This document shows, one piece after another, positions 42,051-49,190 of a DNA stretch of 49,190 bases. Origin of the DNA: an uncultured Pseudomonadota bacterium (lineage in GTDB: Bacteria; Myxococcota_A; UBA796; CAJQPC01); contig CAJXRZ010000044.1 of the NCBI GenBank assembly GCA_913060515.1, positions 1-49,190 of the forward strand, read 5' to 3'. The notes below the pieces were generated by a model. It was not told the origin of the DNA. It made no database searches and worked only from the letters and a program-made list of their open reading frames with translations. How positions within the stretch are numbered: position 1 is the first letter of the stretch; each line of letters starts with the position of its first letter. Both the position numbers and the translations under genes were made by a program.

Positions 42051-43406
42051 ATGCGCATTCTCCTGGTTCAAGCCTTCACTGCTCTCGACCTGGAGCTGGT
42101 CTTCCCGATCGGCTTGGCCTACCTCGCGGCTCACACGCCAGAGGAGCACAGCGTCGAGATCTTCGACGTGAACCTGTACCGCGATGAGGCGGATCCCTAC
42201 GCCGTCCTGGCCAAGAAGGTGCGCAGCTTCAAGCCCGATGTCATCGGCATCTCCCTCCGCAACATCAAGGTGGCGACCCCCGGTCTGCACACCGACGACT
42301 TTGAGCCCCAACAAAAGACCGTCCGGATCCTGCGAAAGGAAGCTCCCAAGGCGAAAATCATCGCTGGTGGCACGGCCTTCTCGCTCTACGCCGAGATCTT
42401 CATGGCCAAGCTGCCCGAGCTGGACATGGGCATGTGGGGAGAAGGAGAGCGCCGTTTTCCGCAGCTCCTTCAAAACTTGGACAAGCCGCAGACCGTGCCC
42501 GGCATGTGGGTTCGCAGCCCCACCGGCATTCAGTACACCGGCTCGCCTCCCACAGTGAACTTCAAGGCCCTCAAGCCCTACCGAAAGGACCTGCTGGACT
42601 TCAAGCCCTACACCGACTCCAGCTTTGTCTCCGTGGGCCTTCAGTCCAAGCGCGGCTGCGCCCTTCACTGCATCCACTGCAGCGACACCTACTTGCTCGG
42701 CAACGCCGTCCGCAGGCGCACCGCGCGCTCCGTTGTGGATGAGATGCAGGAGCTCAAGGAAGACCACGGCGTCGACCAGATGTTCTTCTGCGACCAGATC
42801 TTCAATATCCCCGTCGGCCACGCCATCGACATCTGCAAAGAGATCCTGGACCGCCGCCTGGAAGTGCGCTGGAGCGCTTGGTTCAACGAGCGGGCCAACA
42901 CCCTGCCCGACGAGCTCCTGGTGTGGCTCAAGAAAGCCGGCTGTGGGCTCCTGAGCTTCTCTCCAGACCACGCCGATGACCGCATGCTCAAGAACCTGGA
43001 CAAGAACTTCAGGAGGCGGGATCTGGTCTACACCTACCAGGCCGCCAAAAAGCACGGCTTGGACGTGGAGTACAGCTTCTTCCTCAATGCCCCGGGCGAG
43101 GACTGGCGATCCCTGGCCAGCCTGCTCAAGTTCGTGGCCGAGGCCAAGATGCACTGCGGTCCCAACTTCCGCATGTTCACCTTGCTCATGATGCAGCCCA
43201 TCCGCATCTACCCCCACAGCCGACTCCACAACCTCGCCATCGAGACCGGACTGGTCGATCGCGATGCAGACCTGATTGAAGGTCAGTTTTGGAACCCTGG
43301 CGGAATGAGCTACGCCGTCGCTGGCATCCAGGCTGGAGCCCAAGCGGCCTGGAAGGTTCGCAAGCAGGTCAAGGATTGGCAGGGGAACCCGACCGCGACG
43401 GTCTGA
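42051..43406 (+). CDS. B12-binding-domain radical SAM protein
   Basis: 451 residues from ATG 42051; longer in-frame starts are rejected because the conserved N-terminus MRILLVQAF begins here. The N-terminal Rossmann-like cobalamin-binding-type domain includes FPIGLAYLAAH, DVIGISLRN and GGTAFSLYAE (residues about 1-150). The DxHxxG signature that ligates B12 is not visible, so cobalamin may be bound base-off without His or not at all. The radical SAM core has C203-x3-C207-x2-C210 (CALHCIHC) for the 4Fe-4S cluster. Related enzymes act in methylation or rearrangement of lipids, cofactors and natural products. No obvious partner biosynthetic genes flank it, so the substrate is unknown. Confidence 0.88.
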   Translation: MRILLVQAFTALDLELVFPIGLAYLAAHTPEEHSVEIFDVNLYRDEADPYAVLAKKVRSFKPDVIGISLRNIKVATPGLHTDDFEPQQKTVRILRKEAPKAKIIAGGTAFSLYAEIFMAKLPELDMGMWGEGERRFPQLLQNLDKPQTVPGMWVRSPTGIQYTGSPPTVNFKALKPYRKDLLDFKPYTDSSFVSVGLQSKRGCALHCIHCSDTYLLGNAVRRRTARSVVDEMQELKEDHGVDQMFFCDQIFNIPVGHAIDICKEILDRRLEVRWSAWFNERANTLPDELLVWLKKAGCGLLSFSPDHADDRMLKNLDKNFRRRDLVYTYQAAKKHGLDVEYSFFLNAPGEDWRSLASLLKFVAEAKMHCGPNFRMFTLLMMQPIRIYPHSRLHNLAIETGLVDRDADLIEGQFWNPGGMSYAVAGIQAGAQAAWKVRKQVKDWQGNPTATV

Positions 43407-43433
43407 CAAGGCCCATACAGCGGTCCGAAAAGC

Positions 43434-43451
43434 ATGGGCGAACACGCCCAT
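43434..43451. promoter_or_regulatory. 7-bp inverted repeat before the DUF4157 gene
   Basis: ATGGGCG (43434-43440) and CGCCCAT (43445-43451) form a perfect stem with loop AACA. It lies 28 bp after the radical SAM stop and 45 bp before the DUF4157 start. There is no following T-run, so it may be an operator instead of a terminator, or a weak terminator. Confidence 0.4.
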
Positions 43452-43495
43452 TCTAAGCTACTCTCAGCGTCCTCATCCTCGCTGGGAGTACGCCC

Positions 43496-46400
43496 ATGAA
43501 AGGCGCACAAGTCACTGTTAAGACTCGGGCTAAGATTAAGCGCAAGAACTCTGTGGCCCCAGCGGAGCCTGAGAAGGCACAGGATGAGCTCGAGGACCCT
43601 CTGGCGGAGTCCGCTCTAAACACCGAGAAAATTCACGAGGTCGAGGCCGCTCCGGCGCCCGACCCTGAGTCCCCCGGTGCGGAGCGAGCGAACAAGACCT
43701 CCAAAGGCGCGCGCCAAAAAGCGAGCGCGGACACGCTGAATGCTCAGGTCATGCAAGGTGCGCTTGAGTCCAAGAGCGTCATGGATGCGGACACTTTGGC
43801 CTGGCTGGAGAGCTCCAACACGCAGCCGGTCGGAGAGCACCTCAACGCCCAAGCGGCAGAGCCGGCGCCGGGTCTTGGCGCGATCGACAAGGCATTGGAC
43901 CGCTTGGATCAAAGCCAGAGCGCACTTGAGAGCCTCAGCGGCGAGACCCCGTTGGCCCAAGAACAGCGCGCCCAGCTCACCATGCTGCTTCTCAGCAAGC
44001 TGACCCAGGGTCTGGGTGTTGGAAACATCCCACTTCGCACCGACCCCGCTGCCCAACAGCGCCTGTCCCAAGTGGGCAGCAAGGGGCTGATGGAGCAAGG
44101 CAAGGTCCTGCTGGATCCTGAGCAATTCGACCCTTCAACCGAAGAGGGCCGCCGCCTGCTCGCCCATGAGCTCGTGCACGTTGCCCAGGAACGTCTCCCG
44201 ACCCCCAGCGATCCTGGCGCTGGTGCACGCGCCGAGCTTGAGGCCTCCGTGCTCTCTCGCAGCTTCGCCGCGAACGGCGCCATTGCTCAGCCCATGTTCG
44301 GCCTGCCCAGCGGGCACATCGCAGCGGACGGCGACCTGAAGGGCATGAACCTGGGCCCAATGCTCAGTGGCTACCAGAACGAGGTCAAGGCCTTCGAGGG
44401 AGGCCTGGGCAAGCCCGCAGGCCCGACGAAGAACAACGGAAGCAAGGGCACGAAAGAGGACCGGGCCACCAAGGTAAACCGCTACGAGGACGGGGTAGAC
44501 GGCATCGCTGACCAGATCGGCGACCTGGACGCCTTCGCTGACCTGTGCGACACCATCGAGGAGGGGCCCTCCGTCTACAACAAGCACATGCTTCGCATCG
44601 AGCGCACTGAGCCCTTCAAGCGCCTGGCCGAGATGTGGCAAGGGGCCAAGGACGGTGGCGCGGACGCCAAGGCCATGAAGAAGGCCTTCAACCACGAGTT
44701 CGACGACCGCGGTTTCTGGGCAGAGACCGAGAAGTCCTTCGACCTGGTGCAGAAGCGTGCAAAGGCCGCAGCCAAACGCCGAGCTGAGGCGGAGGCTGCA
44801 GCAAAGAACCGCGACAAGGCTCTGTCCGGGTCCGCAGACGTTGTGGACCTTGCTGGTCCAAGCGCCGACGGCGGCAAGGGCACAGCTGTCGGGGGCAAGA
44901 AGCGCGCGAAGATCGACCCGAAGCTCGCCGACTTGATGAACGCCTCCGTCACCCCGGAGATGCCCAAGCTCAGTGGAAAGGAGCAGTTCGAGGCGATTCA
45001 GCCCTCGGTTCTGCAACACATTCAGTCCGAGAACGCGCACGCCGCAGAGTTCAGCGCGCAGCACGGTGGGCTGGACCTAGAGAACAGCCGCCTGGGGCTG
45101 GTGCTCGAGCAGTACAAGGGCGCAGCAGGAAACTTCGGAAAGACCTTCGTCGACGGCATGGTCGATGACCAGACCAAAAAGCTGGGTGCCCTAGGCGACA
45201 AGAAGCTGACGGGCATGATCCCAGCGGCCAAGGGTCTCGCTGGCATCATGCCTGCCGTCACGCTGGTTCAGACCGGCGCGGACATGATCTCGGCCGATCA
45301 CTGGACCAAGAAGGGTGACAAGCTCGCCGGGGCCTGGGGCGCCCAAGAAGACAAGCTCGCCGCCCTGAACAACGACGATCTGTCCACGACCGACCGGGTC
45401 GGTCTCTGGATCTCCATCATCGCGGACTGGATGGACATGGCCGGCGTGGTCGTCTCCACCGCCTCCGAGATTCTCGGGTTCATCCAGGATCTGCTCTATG
45501 TCCTGGGCGCCATCTGTTTGGCGGTTGGACTCGCCCTGATCTGGCTGGGCATCGGCTTCGGCTTTGTGACCGCAGGGGCCTGGATGCTGGAGACAGCGAC
45601 CGCCCTGCAGCCAGCAGTCAAAGCACTCGGCCTGATCTCCTACGTGCTCTTGGGCGTCGCGATGGCCTTCCGTACGGCCGCCGTATTCATGGTCCCTGGT
45701 GAGTTTCTCGCTGCCGAGGCTGAGGCTCTGGGCATGAGCGCCGATGCCTTTGCCGAGAAGAGTGGCACCAAGGTCGCCAACAAGACCAACAAGTCCATCA
45801 AGAACAAGAAGGAAGAGAAGGCCGCCGAGAAGAAGGCGCAGGAGGAGGCAGCGGCCAGCGCGGTCCAGGTCGATGCCCCCAAGACCGACCTAGACGCTGG
45901 CTCGACGGAGAGCAGCCTCCAAGACAAGATGAAGAACACGGTCCAGAGCGCCCAGGACAAGACTGCGGAGGCGGCGAACAACGCCAAGACCAAGAAGGAC
46001 GAAGGCGGGGACTCCGACGAGCCCAAGCCAAAGACCCTGCTGGAGACCAGCCACGACAACTTGCTCAAGAGCAAGAACAAGATGACCGTGGGCGAGGTCA
46101 AGACGGCCAAGGACGGCCGGATCTACACCTACGCCGAGGACGGCAAGGGCAACAAGCAGCTCATGTGGGGCACCAAGGGAGGCGATCCCTCTGAGCTCGA
46201 TACCAAGGTGGAGAAGTACAACACCGGCAGTGGCTTCTTCCAGAAGCAGTGGAAGGGCATCAAGAACGCCGAGTACACACCGGACAAGCTCAAGAACAAG
46301 CAGATCTTCTCCTTTGTGAAGAGCACAGCCACGTTCACGAGCAACCTCTTCTCCAAGGTGAGCACGCTCACCGATCTGGTCCCAAGCATCGGTGTGCTCC

Positions 46401-47950
46401 AAGGCCTGATGCCCAACTTCTTCGCCATCACACGCCTCATCCTCCCCAGGTTGGAGACCGACGCAGCGCCCGGCTCCATCAAGCTGGCCTCCAAGTCGAT
46501 CAAGAAGATTCGCAGCGCAGTCCTGTCGGCCTACAGCCAGCTCTCGACCGTGTTGGCCTCGGGCCAGCTCGCAGAGAGTGAGCTTGGAACTGCTGTGGCG
46601 ATGTTCCAGGGCTGGGCACAAGGCTTTGAGCTGGTCGCCTTGCAACTGGAGACCTCCATCTCCGGGGAGTCCATCCCTCAGGAGCTGCCCGAGGTTGCTG
46701 AGAACAAGGAGCGGGAGCGCGAGACCCTCCGCAAAGAGATCAAGGACAAGCAGAAGGAGCTGTCCGCACTTCCCATTGACCCACCGGACAATGCAGCCGT
46801 CGCCGACAACACCGCGGTGGACATGTCCTCGGTCAATCCGGGAGGAAACGCGGTCCAGGACAAGCGCAGCGAGCTCGAATCAATCATCGCCGAGAAGACT
46901 GAGAAGCTCGAGGCTCTGGGTGAGCCCAAGCCCGACAAGCGCGCGATCAAGGTCAGCCCTGGCACGGCGGGACTGGCTGGAGCGCTGGTCGCGGAGATCA
47001 AGGGCATGTCCAACGTGTTCTCCCCCTTCCAAGGCCTCAAGGCGCCACCGCCCAAGCCCCCAGAGGACCCAGGCGTCCTGGACAAGCTCCTGGAGTCCAA
47101 GAGCGTCGGCGGCGCGACCGAGGTCCTCTTCGACGAGATCTTGGACGTAAAGACCGACGCAGAGATCGAGGAGATGGCCAACCGGACCGTCCTCGTCGAG
47201 GCTGTCTCCGATGAGTTGCCTGCACCGGCTCTCTTTGACGAGATGATGGAGCACCAGAAGGCCGCAGCGATCGCACTGACGCGCTACCGCACCGCTCACG
47301 ACCTGGCCTACATCTCCTTCTCAGCCGAGCTCGCTATGCTCGATGTGGCAGGCGATACGGACGCAATGGTTGAGCTCGCGGGCCCAATGCGACAGAACAT
47401 CGAGGATGCAAAGGGCCCCTTGCAGGATGCGAAGTCCCAAGAGACCCAGCGCGAAGCGGCCTTGGCCAACATCGCCACCGAGACCCCCGGAATGGCAGGG
47501 TGGATCGCGGGTCTAATCATGGAGATCATGACCAGCTTCATGGACAACGAAGACGCCTTCGACGGGAAGTCCAGCGCGGGAGACTCCAGCGCGGGTTCCG
47601 ACGTTGTCGCCGCTGGCCAAGGCGCCGGAGACTCCTCCAAGCAGCAGAAGGAGCAGACTCTGGGTGCATCCAAGAAGCAGAACGCCTTCGTCGATGCCGC
47701 CAGCCAAGTTCAGCAGAAGCAGCTAAATTCGGTGAACTCGGACATCGAGGCTTTGCGCCAGCTCCAAGGCGAAGAGATGGACACTGTGATGGAGTTCCAG
47801 CTGGACAAGGCTCAAGCCCTCGCAGAGCGCGAGAAGGCCCAGGCCGACTTCGTGCTGCACTCCGGTGCCTTTGTCCTCCAAGAGGAGGCGATGGCCGCTT
47901 GGGCCGGACGCTACCAGCAGAAGCGGGAAGACCTCGAAAATGGCGAGTAG
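43496..47950 (+). CDS. giant DUF4157 (eCIS-core) HExxH protein with central membrane segments
   Basis: 1484 residues; GGGAG precedes the ATG. There is no signal peptide. Residues 1-150 are charged and low-complexity. The DUF4157 domain (about 175-255) contains IPLRTDPAAQQRL and the motif LLAHELVHVAQ, with the putative zinc site H224-E-L-V-H228. A helical region follows (300-480, Ala/Lys/Glu-rich), then three or so strongly hydrophobic segments between about 635 and 735, a Lys/Glu-rich stretch (about 760-790) and long coiled-coil-like regions (about 1070-1140 and 1395-1484). DUF4157 proteins are frequent beside extracellular contractile injection systems (eCIS) and are thought to be cargo or processing factors. 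Here no eCIS tail genes are in the window. Its last codons overlap the next gene by 11 nt. The membrane segments could form a pore or anchor; function is otherwise unknown. Confidence 0.85.
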   Translation: MKGAQVTVKTRAKIKRKNSVAPAEPEKAQDELEDPLAESALNTEKIHEVEAAPAPDPESPGAERANKTSKGARQKASADTLNAQVMQGALESKSVMDADTLAWLESSNTQPVGEHLNAQAAEPAPGLGAIDKALDRLDQSQSALESLSGETPLAQEQRAQLTMLLLSKLTQGLGVGNIPLRTDPAAQQRLSQVGSKGLMEQGKVLLDPEQFDPSTEEGRRLLAHELVHVAQERLPTPSDPGAGARAELEASVLSRSFAANGAIAQPMFGLPSGHIAADGDLKGMNLGPMLSGYQNEVKAFEGGLGKPAGPTKNNGSKGTKEDRATKVNRYEDGVDGIADQIGDLDAFADLCDTIEEGPSVYNKHMLRIERTEPFKRLAEMWQGAKDGGADAKAMKKAFNHEFDDRGFWAETEKSFDLVQKRAKAAAKRRAEAEAAAKNRDKALSGSADVVDLAGPSADGGKGTAVGGKKRAKIDPKLADLMNASVTPEMPKLSGKEQFEAIQPSVLQHIQSENAHAAEFSAQHGGLDLENSRLGLVLEQYKGAAGNFGKTFVDGMVDDQTKKLGALGDKKLTGMIPAAKGLAGIMPAVTLVQTGADMISADHWTKKGDKLAGAWGAQEDKLAALNNDDLSTTDRVGLWISIIADWMDMAGVVVSTASEILGFIQDLLYVLGAICLAVGLALIWLGIGFGFVTAGAWMLETATALQPAVKALGLISYVLLGVAMAFRTAAVFMVPGEFLAAEAEALGMSADAFAEKSGTKVANKTNKSIKNKKEEKAAEKKAQEEAAASAVQVDAPKTDLDAGSTESSLQDKMKNTVQSAQDKTAEAANNAKTKKDEGGDSDEPKPKTLLETSHDNLLKSKNKMTVGEVKTAKDGRIYTYAEDGKGNKQLMWGTKGGDPSELDTKVEKYNTGSGFFQKQWKGIKNAEYTPDKLKNKQIFSFVKSTATFTSNLFSKVSTLTDLVPSIGVLQGLMPNFFAITRLILPRLETDAAPGSIKLASKSIKKIRSAVLSAYSQLSTVLASGQLAESELGTAVAMFQGWAQGFELVALQLETSISGESIPQELPEVAENKERERETLRKEIKDKQKELSALPIDPPDNAAVADNTAVDMSSVNPGGNAVQDKRSELESIIAEKTEKLEALGEPKPDKRAIKVSPGTAGLAGALVAEIKGMSNVFSPFQGLKAPPPKPPEDPGVLDKLLESKSVGGATEVLFDEILDVKTDAEIEEMANRTVLVEAVSDELPAPALFDEMMEHQKAAAIALTRYRTAHDLAYISFSAELAMLDVAGDTDAMVELAGPMRQNIEDAKGPLQDAKSQETQREAALANIATETPGMAGWIAGLIMEIMTSFMDNEDAFDGKSSAGDSSAGSDVVAAGQGAGDSSKQQKEQTLGASKKQNAFVDAASQVQQKQLNSVNSDIEALRQLQGEEMDTVMEFQLDKAQALAEREKAQADFVLHSGAFVLQEEAMAAWAGRYQQKREDLENGE

Positions 47951-49142
47951 AGAAGACCCTTCCGCCGCACTCAAGCGGCTGGATCCGCAACGCCTACGAC
48001 GCATCGCCAAGAGCATGCCCCCCCAGCTCGCCCAGACGATTCGCGTCCTTGCGGACCAGGCCGAGTCAGGTGGGGGCACTCAAGCAGAGCTCCAGGAGAT
48101 CTCACAGAGCGCCAAGGGCGCCCTGCCCGAGCTCCTGCAGCAGCTCCAGGGACTACGCGCACCGACCCAAGCCATCGCCCCAAGCGGCCCAACGCCAGAG
48201 ATTCGGGCCGCTCTGCGCTCACTCTACGAAGGCGTTGAACATGCTCCGACCCGTGCCGCATTGGCCGAGGCCGAGCGTGCCATGCGCTCCATCGATGAGC
48301 ACACTCAGGCGCTTCAGCAGGACATCTCTGCGATCCAGGACACGATGCTCGCAGCAATCGCTGCCTTGGAGAGTGGTAAGGCCCCCACCCTCGGCTTTGA
48401 TTCCCAGCCCCAAGCCGAGGATCTGACCCGCAAGATCAGTGAGGATCTGGGCCGCTTCGGGGGCGCTCTGGGTCTGGCAGCCCGTCGCTCAGCCCAAGCC
48501 AAGCTCCCTCAAGCCCGCGGCTTGGCAGAGCTCTGGCTCTCGGTTTTGAGCGCGCTTCCCATTCCCGAGGGAAACCTGCACCAGCTCGCGGCGCAGACCC
48601 TCTGCTTCCAAGGGGCACTGGACCAAGCCGACCTTCCCAGGCTGGCAGCCTTGGCGCTTCCCCTCACCGGCCAAGCCATGGCGCGTGAGGACTGGCAGCA
48701 AGCTGCCGTCTTTCAACACCACTTGGCAGACCTTGCCCAGGCGCAGGACGACCTGGAGATCCTGACCACCGCCCGCCTCAAGGAAGCCTTGCTGCTCTTG
48801 CGACTCCCAGAGTTCAGCGAGACCGCGAACTTGATGGTGGAGGACATGCAGCGCCGCACTGAGGACGCTCCCTTGGGCATTCGAGCACGGGTGGCTCTGC
48901 ACGCTGGCGACGTGGCCCACGGACTGGGCCAACCCAAGAAGGCTCACGAGGCCTGGACGGATCTGTTGGCGATGCCAGCGATCGAAGCGACCTACCCGGA
49001 GTTGGCCACAAGAGCCCTGGCATCCTTGGGCTATGGCCTGCTGGAGGCTGGCAAGGCGAAGCGGGCTCAGAAGCACTTTGAGCGCGCCCTCCTTCTAGCA
49101 AAGCCACTGGGTGACTGGGACCTCTCCAGCGCTGTCATACGT
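47940..49142 (+). CDS. TPR-like helical repeat protein, truncated by adapter sequence
   Basis: About 401 genuine residues are left. The ATG at 47940 overlaps the end of the DUF4157 gene by 11 nt, so the two are coupled; an earlier in-frame start would lie inside that gene. The N-terminus is helical (LKRLDPQRLRRIAKSMPPQLAQTIR), then a coiled-coil-like region (about 85-145) and helix pairs of TPR type (ARLKEALLLLRLPEFSETANLM, ALASLGYGLLEAGKAKRAQKHFERALLLAKPLGD). No signal peptide. It probably binds the DUF4157 protein. Apparent final residues LSLIHI followed by a stop come from the Nextera adapter and are not biological. Confidence 0.75.
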
Positions 49143-49190
49143 CTGTCTCTTATACACATCTGACGCTGCCGACGAAGAGGATAGTGTAGA
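49143..49190 (+). other. Illumina Nextera adapter, i5 index and P5 start (contamination)
   Basis: From 49143 the sequence is CTGTCTCTTATACACATCT, the Tn5 mosaic end, then GACGCTGCCGACGA (complement of the Nextera read-1 adapter, to 49175), then AGAGGATA (complement of index TATCCTCT, the Nextera N503/S503 i5 index), then GTGTAGA, the first bases of the P5 complement. The order is exactly that of a read-through into the adapter. These 48 bases are not from the organism. Confidence 0.98.

Noticed and set aside
40267-49142. Complete contractile injection system (eCIS)
   Set aside because: Only a DUF4157 protein is present; no sheath, tube, baseplate, spike or ATPase genes are in the window.
49143-49163. 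C-terminal residues LSLIHI of the TPR-like protein
   Set aside because: They are the translation of the Nextera mosaic end.
1-49190. Transposons, prophage, tRNA or rRNA genes
   Set aside because: No transposase, integrase or phage structural motifs, no terminal inverted repeats with target duplications, and no cloverleaf-like or ribosomal sequence recognised.

Overview
The window is GC-rich, gene-dense bacterial DNA. Its content suggests a Myxococcota-like (former deltaproteobacterial) organism: calcium/copper-type DCDD (MopE-like) repeats, lamin-tail and beta-helix lipoproteins, VIT/VWA and SCP/CAP envelope proteins, a PilB ATPase, two ECF sigma/anti-sigma pairs, and several sigma-54-like promoters. 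No rRNA, tRNA, IS element or CRISPR array was seen. The taxonomy is an inference from gene content only. The right end is an assembly artefact: the last 48 bases are Illumina Nextera adapter, i5 index and the start of P5, so the last gene is cut there.

Layout. 1-126 is the Gly/Arg-rich tail of a gene entering from the left, closed by a nested hairpin. 220-13.0 kb is mostly minus strand: a giant MopE-repeat/beta-helix lipoprotein, a carotenoid pair (crtD-like and crtA), a four-Cys protein, an active-looking alkaline-phosphatase-superfamily hydrolase paired with a dead paralogue, pilB, and an ECF sigma/membrane anti-sigma pair. 13.5-18.0 kb (minus) is a tightly coupled arginine cluster argC-argA-argJ-argB-argD, with two tandem ArgR-type boxes upstream of argC. 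18.2-26.6 kb (plus) is an envelope block: a lamin-tail lipoprotein, then seven small secreted beta-barrel-like proteins that fall into repeated A/B pairs, another barrel protein, and an ECF sigma/FecR-like pair translationally coupled to it. 26.6-28.5 kb holds a YbjN-like protein and a PGAP1-like lipase.

28.5-36.4 kb (minus) carries an M23 lipoprotein, DarP, a beta-propeller protein coupled to a VIT/VWA protein behind a sigma-54-like promoter, and a membrane-bound CheA-like kinase with a decayed paralogue just upstream. 36.7-40.2 kb has a membrane metallophosphoesterase and a divergent pair of CAP lipoproteins behind a consensus sigma-54 promoter. 40.3-49.1 kb is the most novel part: an unrecognised 526-aa protein behind a sigma-54-like promoter and a helically phased TGTC/GACA array, an orphan B12-type radical SAM protein, a 1484-aa DUF4157 (eCIS-associated HExxH) protein with central membrane segments, and a translationally coupled TPR-like protein that runs into the adapter.

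Two stylistic traits recur: 4-nt stop/start overlaps, eight GTGA and two ATGA, and very short N-terminal export signals of about 8-17 residues, most without Lys or Arg.
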